This document shows, piece after piece, positions 17,049-25,273 of a DNA stretch of 45,952 nucleotides. Numbering within the stretch: position 1 is the first letter of the stretch; every line of letters starts with the position of its first letter. The stretch is from Gemmatimonadota bacterium (GTDB lineage: Bacteria; Gemmatimonadota; Gemmatimonadetes; Longimicrobiales; Longimicrobiaceae): assembly GCA_007118565.1 (NCBI GenBank), contig SKRI01000064.1, positions 1 to 45,952 of the forward strand, read 5' to 3'. The notes under the pieces are model-generated. The model was not told the origin of the DNA, did no database searches, and saw nothing but the letters and a program-made list of their open reading frames with translations. The translations under genes were made by a program, and so were the position numbers.

Positions 17049-17807
17049 ATGAAAGACAAAGTCGTGATCGTGACGGGCGGCTCAGCGGGAATCGGCCGCG
17101 CGACCGCTCTGGCCTTCGCCGCGGGCGGAGCGAAGGTGGTCGTTGCCGATGTCGTAGAGGACGAGGGTCAGGAGACCGTGGCGCGCGTGGAGCGCGAGGG
17201 CGGAGAGGCGGTATTCGTGCGCACCGACGTTTCCGAGGAGGACGACGTCGAGCGCATGGTCGCCACCGCCGTGGAGCGTTACGGACGCCTGGACATCGCC
17301 TTCAACAACGCGGGGATCGAGGGTGATCAGGCGGCGCTGGTGGACTACTCCACTGAGACCTGGAACCGCATCATGGGCATCAACCTGACCGGGGTCTGGC
17401 TCTGCATGAAGCACCAGATTCCGGCCATGCTGGAGAATGGCGGCGGGGCCATCGTAAACAATGCCTCCATCCTGGGCACGGTGGGTTTCGCGAACTTCGG
17501 GCCCTACACCGCCACCAAGCACGGAGTGCTCGGCCTCACCAAGGTCGCCGCGCTCGAAAACTCGGAGAAGGGCATTCGGGTGAACGCGGTCTGCCCCGGG
17601 TTCATCGAGACGGCCATGGTGATGGAGCGGGGGGTGCAGGCAGGAAGCGATCGCGAGGCTTACGAGGAGATTGCCGCAATGCATCCGATTGGCCGGCTCG
17701 GCACCTCGGAGGAGATCGCCGATGCCGTGGTATGGCTCTGTTCCGACGGCGCCTCCTTCGTTACCGGACATCCGCTCATGGTGGACGGCGGTTACATCGC
17801 GCGCTGA
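17049..17807 (+). CDS. Short-chain dehydrogenase/reductase (SDR)
   Basis: 252 residues, a classical SDR. Visible are the cofactor motif TGGSAGIG (9-16), NNAG (87-90), and the catalytic Ser140, Tyr153 and Lys157 (YTATK). An Asp at the end of the second strand (VVVADVV) favours NAD(H) over NADP(H). The C-terminal PIGRLGTSEEIADAVVWLCSD...MVDGGY is typical of the FabG/glucose-dehydrogenase-like group. The start is set by a textbook AGGAG seven nt before the ATG; the frame is open to 16605 but that part is antisense-like noise. The 200-bp gap from the upstream reductase and its strong ribosome site suggest separate expression. Substrate unknown. Confidence 0.88.
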   Translation: MKDKVVIVTGGSAGIGRATALAFAAGGAKVVVADVVEDEGQETVARVEREGGEAVFVRTDVSEEDDVERMVATAVERYGRLDIAFNNAGIEGDQAALVDYSTETWNRIMGINLTGVWLCMKHQIPAMLENGGGAIVNNASILGTVGFANFGPYTATKHGVLGLTKVAALENSEKGIRVNAVCPGFIETAMVMERGVQAGSDREAYEEIAAMHPIGRLGTSEEIADAVVWLCSDGASFVTGHPLMVDGGYIAR

Positions 17808-17890
17808 AGGTCTCCCGTTCGAGGCTCTCGAGGAGGCGAAGAGGTGGGTGGCAGCAGCAACCGCGGATGCATCGGCAGAATCGTTCCGGC

Positions 17891-18883
17891 TCAGTGCGTC
17901 CTCGAAAGAAAGAGCGTCAGGGCGAGCACGGTCAGCAGTGAGGCCCAGATAATCATCGCCAACCTCGTGGCACTGCGTGCACGTTCGGTCTCCAGCCAGG
18001 TTCGGGGCCGGACTCCCTGCGCAAGGAAGGTGAGGACACCCGAAAGGTTGACGCATACCACATTCGCGACCAGCAACAGGAAAGCGCCTAGAGCCGGCGC
18101 AACATGCCCACCTCCGACCAGGACGCCGAAGGTGACCAGCGGGGGAAGGAGTGCGACCGCCACCATGACCCCGATCACGGCACTCGGCAGTCCCGTCGTG
18201 AACGCCAGCGCACCGGCGGCTCCGGCAGCAAGTGCCAGCACCAGATCGGTCCAGGTGACCATCGTCCGGGCTTCGATCGCGGCAATCGCCGGATCAACCT
18301 GGAACGCGATCCCGATCACGACCGAGAGCAGCAAGGCGATCGATACGCCGAGGAGGTTCGCCTTCAGAGCGTCGCGGATGAGCTGGATGTCTCCCAGCGT
18401 GGTGCCGAGCGCGAGCGTGACGTTCGGAGCCAACAGCGGCGCGATCATCATGGCTCCGATCACGGCCACGAGATTGTCGTTCAGGAGCCCGATCGATGCG
18501 ACCACGGCCGAGAGCGCGGTCAGAGCGATGAAGATGGGAGAGGTTCGTATGCTGTCGGCCGCCTCGGCATAGAGCTCTTCCCGGCTGGCCCGGAACGGCG
18601 TCGACCGCGGCCCCTGCGCAGCGACATCGGGCTCGCCAGAAGGGCGGGGAATCGTGGCGGTGACGGGCAGGAGCAACACCGCGAATCGGGGATTTTCCGA
18701 AAAGCGCTGCTGCAATCGGTCGAGCAAAGGCTCCGCACCTTCGGCGGAAACGAGCGCCTTGAACAGGAAATCGCCGGATTCCGCGTCCCGCCATGTACCC
18801 ACGATCTGATGACCGTCGAGCATCTCCCGCACCGTGCCCCCCTCAGACTCCGGCACGACGATCTCCATCAATCGTTGGGGCAT
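17891..18883 (-). CDS. DUF389 / TIGR00341 family membrane protein
   Basis: 330 residues. A soluble N-terminal domain (about 1-85) with VPESEGGTVREMLDG is followed by some six membrane helices. The signature VAVIGAMMIAPLLAPNVTLALGTTLGD (about 138-164) is the hallmark of DUF389 proteins, together with GLPSAVIGVMVAVALLPPLVTFG. The biochemical role of the family is not established. The gene converges with the SDR gene, separated by 83 bp with no recognisable terminator. By eye its codon use looks slightly less GC-rich than its neighbours, which might reflect later acquisition. The ATG at 18883 has AAGG about 11 nt upstream; an alternative ATG lies five codons in. Confidence 0.85.
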   Translation of the reverse strand: MPQRLMEIVVPESEGGTVREMLDGHQIVGTWRDAESGDFLFKALVSAEGAEPLLDRLQQRFSENPRFAVLLLPVTATIPRPSGEPDVAAQGPRSTPFRASREELYAEAADSIRTSPIFIALTALSAVVASIGLLNDNLVAVIGAMMIAPLLAPNVTLALGTTLGDIQLIRDALKANLLGVSIALLLSVVIGIAFQVDPAIAAIEARTMVTWTDLVLALAAGAAGALAFTTGLPSAVIGVMVAVALLPPLVTFGVLVGGGHVAPALGAFLLLVANVVCVNLSGVLTFLAQGVRPRTWLETERARSATRLAMIIWASLLTVLALTLFLSRTH

Positions 18884-19086
18884 GCTGAGCGTGCCTTCAC
18901 AGGTTGGTAGGATCTCGCCCGCCAGATGCGCTGCCGCGAGGGAAGAACCAGAATGCGGACGTGTGGTGGCGACCGCCGCAGGAACGCCGGCACATGCCGG
19001 ACCACCTGCTTCCCGCGCCGCTCCGAGAGCAAGCCGCGACGGGCGGGACGGGAGCGTCCCGGCGGCGGATCAACAGCAGGAAACGA

Positions 19087-19118
19087 GAAGAGCCACGATC
19101 CGGAGATCGTGGCTCTTC
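19087..19118 (-). terminator. Intrinsic terminator of the HU gene
   Basis: A perfect 14-bp stem GAAGAGCCACGATC / GATCGTGGCTCTTC with a 4-nt loop, 23 bp after the stop of the minus-strand HU gene. On that strand it is followed by TCGTTTCC, a short U-rich stretch. The stem is bidirectionally symmetrical, but no plus-strand gene ends here. Confidence 0.7.
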
Positions 19119-19140
19119 ATGGTCCTGTTGCCGGATTGGC

Positions 19141-19425
19141 TCAGGAAACCGCGTCCTTCAGCCCCTTGCCCGCCTTGAAGCTGGCGCTCGTGGAGGGACC
19201 GATGTCGATCTCCTGTCCCGTCTGCGGGTTCCGCCCCTTCCGTGCGCCGCGCTTGCGGGTCTCGAAGCTCCCGAAGCCGGTGATCTGCACCTTGTTGCCC
19301 TTCTTGAGCTCGCTCGCGATGATGCCGTCGCTGGGGCCGAAGAGCGCGTCGACGGCGTTCTGCGCGTCCGACCTGCTCAGGTCCGCCCGCTCCTCCAACT
19401 GTTGGATCAGCTCTGTCTTGTTCAC
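19141..19425 (-). CDS. hup: HU-family DNA-binding protein
   Basis: 94 residues, normal for HU. NKTELIQQLEERADLSRSDAQNAVDALF forms the helical dimerisation half. GNKVQITGFGSFETRKRGARKGRNPQTGQEIDI with the invariant RNPQTG is the DNA-binding arm, and ASFKAGKGLKDAV closes the fold. It bends and compacts DNA as a nucleoid protein. The start is GTG (19425), chosen because AGGAG lies seven nt upstream. A good promoter sits about 65-90 bp upstream and a strong hairpin terminator follows, so the gene is a single-gene transcription unit. The insert GPSDGI after the first helices is slightly longer than in E. coli HU. Confidence 0.95.
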   Translation of the reverse strand: MNKTELIQQLEERADLSRSDAQNAVDALFGPSDGIIASELKKGNKVQITGFGSFETRKRGARKGRNPQTGQEIDIGPSTSASFKAGKGLKDAVS

Positions 19426-19487
19426 CGAGTCACTCCTGGAAAAAGGTGGGAATGAAGTAGAAGCCTGCCCGTTCGCAGCGGACGGCC

Positions 19488-19516
19488 ACAGTAGGGGGAT
19501 TGTTCCCGCCCGTCAA
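19488..19516 (-). promoter_or_regulatory. Predicted sigma-70-type promoter of hup
   Basis: On the minus strand TTGACG (19516-19511), exactly 17 nt, then TACTGT (19493-19488). The -35 box matches 5/6 and the -10 box 3/6 including the key TA and final T. The predicted start lies about 55 nt before the GTG. Confidence 0.5.
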
Positions 19517-19670
19517 CCTCCGGGTTCCAAAGACCGGTCGGACGTTCGCACCCCGGCCGGGTCAACTTCGGGACCGATTCGGTTCGCCCCCCCCTGCGTA
19601 CCGTCCGCGCGTCGCCCTCCAGCAAATCCGATGCACGCCCGTGCTGAAGCGATGCTGCCGGCGCAGGTTC

Positions 19671-19699
19671 AGGCGGGGCCTCGTGCCGCGGCTCCGCCT
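19671..19699 (-). terminator. Hairpin at the stop codon of the SdhA-like gene
   Basis: Arms AGGCGGGGCC (19671-19680) and GGCTCCGCCT (19690-19699) pair at 9 of 10 positions around a 9-nt loop. The hairpin begins within the TAG stop of the minus-strand gene. No U-tract follows, so termination would need a factor, or the structure may only protect the 3' end. Confidence 0.3.
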
Positions 19700-21425
19700 A
19701 CTCGAGGTGATGGTAGTCCACCCCCTCCGCCTCCTCGAGCGCCGCGCGCACCTCGTCGGAGGGGTCGGCCACCGGCTCGGTCGTGATCATCATCTCCCCC
19801 TTCCCTCCCTGCGCCAGGACGTTGCGCCGCCACCGTTCATCCTCCTCGGGGCGGTCCTCGCGGTAGTGCGCGCCGCGCGACTCCTCCCGTTCGAGCGCGG
19901 AGCGGAGGATCGCCTCCGCCACGGGGAGCATGTGCCGGAGGTTGGCCGCCAGGGCGAAGTGGGGATCGGCACGATCGGGTACGGCCCGGAGCCTGACGCA
20001 CCGGGCCCGGAGCGCCGCGAGCGCCGTCAACCCCGCGCGCACTCCCTCCCCCGACCGGACGATCCCGGCGTGCTCCGAGAGGAGCGTGCGGAGGTCGGCC
20101 GCCACCTCCGCCGGCTCCTCGTCCCCGCCACCCTCCATGAGCCGCTGGATCCGTTCCTCCGCCCTCGCCAGTGCGCCGGACGCTTCCGGGGGCGGCCGGT
20201 TTCGGCTCGCGGTGCGCGCCAGGTGGATGCCCGCGCGCCGCCCGAAGACGACCGTCTCGGCCAGTGAGTTGCCGCCCAGCCGGTTCGCCCCGTGGACCCC
20301 TGAGGTGACCTCCCCCGCGGCGAACAGCCCTGGAACGTCGGTCCGGCCGGAATCGAAGTCGACGCGCACCCCGCCCATCGCGTAGTGGGCGGTCGGCGCG
20401 ACCTCCATCGGCTCCCGGGTGACGTCCACGCCGAGCTCGTGGAAGCGGTCCACGATGGCCGGGAGCCGCTCCCGGATCCGCTCCGCGTCCACATGGCTGA
20501 TGTCGAGGAGTACGCCGCCTTGCTCGGTCCCCCGTCCGTCCCGGATCTCCCTGTCGATGGCGCGGGCCACCACGTCCCGGGCGTCCAGCTCCATGTGCTC
20601 GGGCGAGTAGCGCTCCATGAAGCGCTCCCCCTCCCGATCGAAGAGCCGTCCCCCCTCGCCCCGCACCGCCTCGGTGACGAGCATGCCCGCCATCTCCCCC
20701 GGTCCGACCATGCCCGTCGGATGGAACTGCACGAACTCCATGTCGCGCAGGGTGGCGCCGGCATGGTAGGCCAGCGCGGGGCCGTCGCCGGTGTTCTCGT
20801 CCGGGCGCGAGGAGCTGCGGTGGTAGAGCGCCGTGCACCCGCCGGCCGCGAGGAGGACTGCTCGGCACCGGATGTGGAGGAGTGCGCCGGTGCGCAGGTC
20901 GACGCCGAACGCACCGACAACGCGCCCGCCCTCCACCAGCAGCTCCGTCACCATGACGTCCTCCCGGTACGGCACCCCTACCTCGGCCGCCCTCCCGACC
21001 AGCGTCTCCAGGATGGCGCGGCCGGTGCGGTCGCCGACGAAGCAGGTGCGCCGGTACGTCTGCGCGCCGAAGTAGCGCTGCTCGATGCCTCCATCCCCGG
21101 CGCGCTGGAAATCGCACCCCCAGCCCGCCAGCTCGCGAACCCGGTCCGGTGCCTCCCGGGCCAGGGTCTCGACGGTATCCGGGCGGCAGACGAAGTGGCC
21201 CTCCTTCAGCGTGTCCGCGGCGTGGACCGGCCACCGGTCGTCGGGATCACGCGTGCCGAGGACGGCGTTGATGCCGCCGGCCGCCCACCGGGTGTGGGCA
21301 TCCCCGTGCCGCCGCTTCCCCAGCACCAGGTGGGGGACGTCGGCCCCGGCTAGCTCGATGGCCGCGCGGAGCCCGGCCGCCCCGGCCCCCACCACGAGCA
21401 CCTCCGTCTGCAGCACCTCTGCCAT
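19698..21425 (-). CDS. Solitary SdhA/FrdA-type FAD flavoprotein (L-aspartate oxidase possible)
   Basis: 575 residues. The FAD-binding start VLVVGAGAAGLRAAIEL, the ARG-type active-site strip FVQFHPTGM, VTEAVRGEGGRLFDREGERFMERY, APTAHYAMGGVRVD, GVHGANRLGGNSLAETVVFG and the C-terminal SRGAHYREDRPEEDERW define the succinate dehydrogenase/fumarate reductase flavoprotein family. QRYFGAQTYRRTCFVGDRTG is closer to SdhA/FrdA than to NadB, which usually has EGGHS..R. No iron-sulfur subunit, membrane anchor or nadA/nadC lies nearby, so it could be a fumarate-dependent L-aspartate oxidase or a dispersed Sdh subunit. The ATG at 21425 is preferred over 21446 because GGGGAGG precedes it by about 5 nt. Confidence 0.82.
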   Translation of the reverse strand: MAEVLQTEVLVVGAGAAGLRAAIELAGADVPHLVLGKRRHGDAHTRWAAGGINAVLGTRDPDDRWPVHAADTLKEGHFVCRPDTVETLAREAPDRVRELAGWGCDFQRAGDGGIEQRYFGAQTYRRTCFVGDRTGRAILETLVGRAAEVGVPYREDVMVTELLVEGGRVVGAFGVDLRTGALLHIRCRAVLLAAGGCTALYHRSSSRPDENTGDGPALAYHAGATLRDMEFVQFHPTGMVGPGEMAGMLVTEAVRGEGGRLFDREGERFMERYSPEHMELDARDVVARAIDREIRDGRGTEQGGVLLDISHVDAERIRERLPAIVDRFHELGVDVTREPMEVAPTAHYAMGGVRVDFDSGRTDVPGLFAAGEVTSGVHGANRLGGNSLAETVVFGRRAGIHLARTASRNRPPPEASGALARAEERIQRLMEGGGDEEPAEVAADLRTLLSEHAGIVRSGEGVRAGLTALAALRARCVRLRAVPDRADPHFALAANLRHMLPVAEAILRSALEREESRGAHYREDRPEEDERWRRNVLAQGGKGEMMITTEPVADPSDEVRAALEEAEGVDYHHLE

Positions 21426-21637
21426 CTTGCCTCCCCCGATCTGCATCTGCCGCCACGCGTCCCTCGCGCGATGCCGCGATGTGCGTGCCGGCCGACTCGC
21501 CCTCCACGTAAGGGCGAAATTCTCCTCCGGCTCGGCGGCGTCGGCACGGTGGAAGGTGCGGATCGGGCGGCGGGTCGTACATTCCTCCCTCCACGATCGA
21601 GGTCGCCCTATCCCGACGATTCGGACCGCACCCGCAG

Positions 21638-23590
21638 ATGAACGACACCGCCTCCATGCCCCATGCCGAGGCCGTCCTCGCCGACCGCTTCGGCTACCCC
21701 GGCTTCCTTCCCGGCCAGCGTGAGGCCATCGGCGCGCTCCTCGAGCACCGGCGGGCGCTCGTGGTGCTCCCCACCGGTGGCGGGAAGAGTCTCGTCTACC
21801 AGCTCGGCGCGCAGCTCTTCGCGGGGGTGACCGTGGTGGTGAGCCCGCTCATCGCCCTCATGAAGGACCAGGTGGACGACCTCCGGGCCCGCGGGATTCC
21901 GGCGGCCCGGCTGGACAGCTCGCTCACCGCGGAGGAGTCGCGGGAGATCATGAGACGGGTGGATGCGGGCGAGCAGATGCTCCTCTACGTGTCCCCCGAG
22001 CGCTTCAAGAACGAGCGCTTTCTGGCGCGCCTTTCCCGCACCCGAATCGGCCTCTTCGCCGTGGACGAGGCGCACTGCGTGAGCGCATGGGGGCACAACT
22101 TCCGACCGGACTACCTCAAGATCGCGGGAATCGCCGAGCGGCTATCGGTCGAGGCTCTGGTGGCGCTCACGGCCACAGCCACACCCGAGGTGGCCATCGA
22201 CATCCGGGAGCGCTTCTCGATCCCGGAGGCCGCCCACATCGCCACCTCATACCACCGGAAGAACCTCTTTCTCCGCGCCCTGCCGACGGTGTGGGCCGAT
22301 CGCCCCCGTCTCCTGACCGAGCGGATCCGGACGCACCCGGCCGGAAGCATGATCGTCTACGTCACCCTGCAACGGACGGCGGAGGAGGTGGCGAGCCACC
22401 TCGCGGAGGAGGGTCTGCCCGCCCGCGCCTACCACGCCGGGATGAGGAGCGAGGATCGCGACGACGTGCAGCACTGGTGGCAGGAGGCACCGGACGGGAT
22501 CGTGGTGGCGACCATCGCCTTTGGCATGGGGATCGACAAGCCGGACGTGCGCGCCATCTGGCACTACGATCTCCCGAAGAGCATGGAGAGCTACGTCCAG
22601 GAGATCGGCCGCGCCGGTCGCGACGGGGCTCCCGCCACGGTGGAGGTGCTGGGGAGCGGGGAGGATCTAGTGATCCTCGAGAACTTCACCTACGGGGACA
22701 CCCCCACGCTCGGGGCGCTGCGGGGGCTGCTCGAGGCGCTCGCTGGACGCTCCGGCGTGCTGGACCTCAACCCGTACCGCACCGCCCGGAACCACGACAT
22801 CCGCCCGCTCGTCCTCTCCACCGCCCTCACCTACCTGGAGCTCGACGGCAGGCTGCGCCAGCTCACCCCCTACTACGCCGGCTACCGCGTTCGGCCCGAG
22901 GCGGAAATGCGCGACGCGGTCGCGGCGATGCCGGCGGAGAAGGCGGCCTTCGTTCGCGCCGCCTTCCGCGCGGCGAAGCAGGGGCGGAGCTGGTTCACCT
23001 TTGATATGGAGACGCTGCCCGAGAAGCTGGGCGAGTCGCGCGAGCGGATCGCCGCAATGATCGACCACCTCGGCACCGCCGGGCTGGCCGAGGTCAGACC
23101 GAGCGACGTGCGCCAGCGCTACGAATGGCTCGACACGATCGATCCGAAAGAGGAGGCGGGCCGGCTGCACGCCCGCTTCCTGGACCGGGAGCGGCGCGAG
23201 GTGGCGCGGGTGCACCGGATGGCGAGCTTCCTGGTCACCGACCGGTGCCAGACAGCCGAGATCCTGGAATATTTCGGGGAGATGCTGGACGGCCCGTGCG
23301 GACACTGCGGCGCTTGCGAGACCGGCCGGGGGGCGGAGATGCCGCCGCCTCCTCCCCTGCCTCCGATGGACCAGGCGGTGGACCTGCAGCGGATGAGAAC
23401 CCTCACCCGGGACGATCCGGACGCCCTCGGTGAGCCGCGCCAGCGGGCGCGCTTCCTCTGCGGACTTTCGAGTCCGGGAGTCGGACGGGATCTCAAACGG
23501 GATCCGCTATACGGGGCGCTCGAGCGGCACCCGTTTCGGACGGTTCTGGAGTGGTGCGGCGATGGGGAGGAAGGGAGGGGGATGGGCTGA
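21638..23590 (+). CDS. recQ: RecQ-family ATP-dependent DNA helicase (first copy)
   Basis: 650 residues. Helicase motifs in order are FLPGQREAI, Walker A LPTGGGKSLVYQ, VVSPLIALMKDQV, the DEAH box VDEAHCVSAWGHNFRPDY, ALTATATPEV, IAFGMGIDKPDVR and QEIGRAGRDG. A RecQ zinc site follows, with RCQTAEILEYF and then CGHCGAC. No HRDC domain is evident in the ~90-residue C-terminal tail. The enzyme unwinds DNA 3' to 5' in recombination and repair. The ATG at 21638 has no good ribosome site and the next ATG (21656) is possible. It converges with the histidine kinase gene with only 19 bp between. A second, longer RecQ lies at 37502-39847. Confidence 0.92.
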   Translation: MNDTASMPHAEAVLADRFGYPGFLPGQREAIGALLEHRRALVVLPTGGGKSLVYQLGAQLFAGVTVVVSPLIALMKDQVDDLRARGIPAARLDSSLTAEESREIMRRVDAGEQMLLYVSPERFKNERFLARLSRTRIGLFAVDEAHCVSAWGHNFRPDYLKIAGIAERLSVEALVALTATATPEVAIDIRERFSIPEAAHIATSYHRKNLFLRALPTVWADRPRLLTERIRTHPAGSMIVYVTLQRTAEEVASHLAEEGLPARAYHAGMRSEDRDDVQHWWQEAPDGIVVATIAFGMGIDKPDVRAIWHYDLPKSMESYVQEIGRAGRDGAPATVEVLGSGEDLVILENFTYGDTPTLGALRGLLEALAGRSGVLDLNPYRTARNHDIRPLVLSTALTYLELDGRLRQLTPYYAGYRVRPEAEMRDAVAAMPAEKAAFVRAAFRAAKQGRSWFTFDMETLPEKLGESRERIAAMIDHLGTAGLAEVRPSDVRQRYEWLDTIDPKEEAGRLHARFLDRERREVARVHRMASFLVTDRCQTAEILEYFGEMLDGPCGHCGACETGRGAEMPPPPPLPPMDQAVDLQRMRTLTRDDPDALGEPRQRARFLCGLSSPGVGRDLKRDPLYGALERHPFRTVLEWCGDGEEGRGMG

Positions 23591-23609
23591 GCGCTCCCGC
23601 GCTCCGCGA

Positions 23610-24833
23610 TCAACCCTCCACCAGCTCCTGTCCGCTTTCCGCGATCTCCGCCTCCACCGCGACGCCGGCCGTTCGCGGAAGGTCGACGGTAAAGGTGGTG
23701 CGCGTCCCGGACTCGACACGGATCTCACCGCCGTGGGCCCGCACGATCTCCGCGGCAATATAGAGGCCGAGCCCGAGCCCGGAGTCAACGGCGGAGTCCG
23801 GGCCGCGGAAGTACGGCTCGAAGAGGCGCGGCAGCGCCTGCTCGGGAATCGGATCCCCCTCGTTGGTGATGCTCACACGACAGCGCTCCGCACTCCCGTC
23901 CACCCGGATGTCGACCGGGGCGGAGGACGGGCTGTGCTCGAGCGCGTTGCCGATCAGGTTCGTCAGCATCTGCACGAAGCGCGCGGGATCCACCGCGGCC
24001 TTCACCCCGTGGCCGTCGGAGAGGCGCAGCTCGCGGCCCGGGTACGCGCTCCGGAGCTCGTCGAGCACCTCGGCCACCAGCTCACCCACGTCGGACTCCT
24101 CCGGCCTGACCGTAAAGCCGCCCCCCAATCTGCCGCGGGCGAAGTCCAGGACGTCGTCGATCAGGGCGTGCATCCGCAGGCCGCTGCTCTCGATGCGCTC
24201 CAGCACCGTGCGCTCCACCTCCCCCGGCTCCAGCTCGAGAAGGAACTCGGAGCCCGCCACGATCGCGGCGAGCGGGCTGCGCAGGTCGTGTCCGAGGACG
24301 GCCACGAACTGCTCCCGGAGCTCCGCACGCTCCCGCTCCCGTGCCAGCGCCTCCCTGTCGCGGGAGGATGCCTCCTCTGCGGTGAGCTGCAGGGAGATCA
24401 GCTCCGCGAGGAGCGCCATCAGGTCCTTGATTTTCCCGTCCCGGAGCTTCAGCGGCTCGGCATCGAGACCGCACAGCGTCCCGAAGTACTTCCCGTCCGT
24501 TCGGTAGATGGGAAAGGAGAAGTAGCTCTCGAACCCGTACATCTTGGGTGTCGGATGATCGCAGAAGGCCGGCTCGGAGCTGGCGTGCTCGATCAGGATG
24601 GGAGTGCGGGAGTCGCGCACCTCACTGCAGATGGTCGTCGCCACCTCGAGCGGATCGCCCGCCCTCAGCCCGAAGTCCGCCCGGTCCTCTACCGCGCAGG
24701 CATGCCAGGTCGACTCCGTCACCCGGGCGACGGCGGCGAAGCGGACGCCGCTGATCTCGGATGCGACCCGGAGGACGGTGGGTACGGCCGCGATGCGGGC
24801 TACGGCCCGGATGTCTTGCTGGAGGTCGTTCAT
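23610..24833 (-). CDS. Soluble GAF-domain sensor histidine kinase
   Basis: 407 residues without membrane segments. Residues ~5-155 form a GAF domain (TPILIEHASSEPAF, YFSFPIYRTDGKYFGTLCGLD), a helical linker follows, and then HisKA with FVAVLGHDLRSPL (phosphorylated His182). The HATPase domain has NLIGNALEHS (N box) and GLGLGLYIAAEIVRAHGG (G box). It should autophosphorylate in response to an unknown cytoplasmic signal and pass phosphate to a partner; no response regulator gene is present in the window, so it is an orphan. The frame is open to 25124, but that part overlaps the tRNA-Leu gene. The ATG at 24833 is the first sensible start and a TTG-18-TATTTT promoter lies upstream. Confidence 0.85.
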   Translation of the reverse strand: MNDLQQDIRAVARIAAVPTVLRVASEISGVRFAAVARVTESTWHACAVEDRADFGLRAGDPLEVATTICSEVRDSRTPILIEHASSEPAFCDHPTPKMYGFESYFSFPIYRTDGKYFGTLCGLDAEPLKLRDGKIKDLMALLAELISLQLTAEEASSRDREALARERERAELREQFVAVLGHDLRSPLAAIVAGSEFLLELEPGEVERTVLERIESSGLRMHALIDDVLDFARGRLGGGFTVRPEESDVGELVAEVLDELRSAYPGRELRLSDGHGVKAAVDPARFVQMLTNLIGNALEHSPSSAPVDIRVDGSAERCRVSITNEGDPIPEQALPRLFEPYFRGPDSAVDSGLGLGLYIAAEIVRAHGGEIRVESGTRTTFTVDLPRTAGVAVEAEIAESGQELVEG

Positions 24834-24890
24834 GGCAGGGGGGCGCCGGCCTCGGCGGCGCACGTTCGGGACGGGAGAAGAAGCGTCCTC

Positions 24891-24920
24891 AAAATAGCTC
24901 CATGTGCAGAGCACGCACAA
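24891..24920 (-). promoter_or_regulatory. Predicted promoter of the histidine kinase gene
   Basis: On the minus strand TTGTGC (24920-24915), 18 nt, then TATTTT (24896-24891; 5/6 to consensus). The start site would lie about 50 nt before the kinase ATG at 24833, and it supports starting the gene there rather than in the tRNA. Confidence 0.45.
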
Positions 24921-25046
24921 GGTTGGGGAGGGGCGCCTCGAAGAAATCTCGCGCAATCGGAAGGAGAAGGAAGCGGCAAGCTGCAGCTGCCCGCCGGTCA
25001 CGAGATGAGCGGCGATCGGCCTTCGGGGAGATCTGCTGCAGGAGAA

Positions 25047-25130
25047 TACCGGGAGGGGGACTCGAACCCCCAAGGCCCGAAGGCCGGCGGATTTTGAGTC
25101 CGCTGCGTCTACCAGTTCCGCCATCCCGGC
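25047..25130 (-). tRNA. tRNA-Leu (anticodon CAA)
   Basis: 84 nt on the minus strand. The acceptor arm is GCCGGGA paired with TCCCGGT plus discriminator A. The anticodon stem GCGGA/TCCGC encloses the loop CTCAAAA, giving anticodon CAA (reads UUG). A long variable arm (CGGCCTTCGGGCC region) and a T arm GGGGGTTCGAGTCCCCC are characteristic of class II tRNA-Leu. The 3' CCA is not encoded (the next bases are TTC). A spurious protein frame through it begins MAELVDAADSKSAG, a well-known artefact of translated tRNA-Leu genes. A promoter with ideal spacing lies just upstream. Confidence 0.97.
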
Positions 25131-25148
25131 CAGCGTGGAGAGATCGGT

Positions 25149-25177
25149 AAGATAACCACCTGCCCTGCCCGGCTCAA
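25149..25177 (-). promoter_or_regulatory. Predicted promoter of tRNA-Leu
   Basis: On the minus strand TTGAGC (25177-25172), exactly 17 nt, then TATCTT (25154-25149). The start site would be roughly 10 nt before the mature 5' end, as is common for tRNA genes. Confidence 0.55.
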
Positions 25178-25200
25178 CCGGGCGCCCCCGCGAATCCCGC

Positions 25201-25229
25201 TTGCCCGGTTCCGGGAAGCCGGATAGCTT
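25201..25229 (+). promoter_or_regulatory. Predicted promoter of the TetR-family regulator gene
   Basis: TTGCCC (25201-25206), 17 nt, TAGCTT (25224-25229). The start site would fall near 25236, inside the palindrome at 25233-25244, which suits autorepression by the encoded regulator. Confidence 0.4.
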
Positions 25230-25232
25230 GCA

Positions 25233-25244
25233 TCGAACGTTCGA
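25233..25244. promoter_or_regulatory. Candidate TetR operator, perfect palindrome
   Basis: TCGAACGTTCGA is a perfect 12-bp palindrome 29 bp before the regulator's ATG and overlapping its predicted transcription start. TetR repressors usually bind such palindromes in their own promoters. I did not find a second full copy upstream of the other genes in the cluster, so control of the rest may be by read-through. Confidence 0.45.
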
Positions 25245-25273
25245 ACTCCCTTCAACGGACCCCGCCGGGGTGC

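Noticed and set aside
19426-19625. 67-codon minus-strand frame upstream of hup
   Set aside because: It lies across the hup promoter and leader, has no ribosome site and no recognisable features.
24834-25124. N-terminal extension of the histidine kinase beginning MAELVDAADSKSAG
   Set aside because: This peptide is the translated tRNA-Leu gene, a well-known annotation artefact; the kinase starts at 24833.
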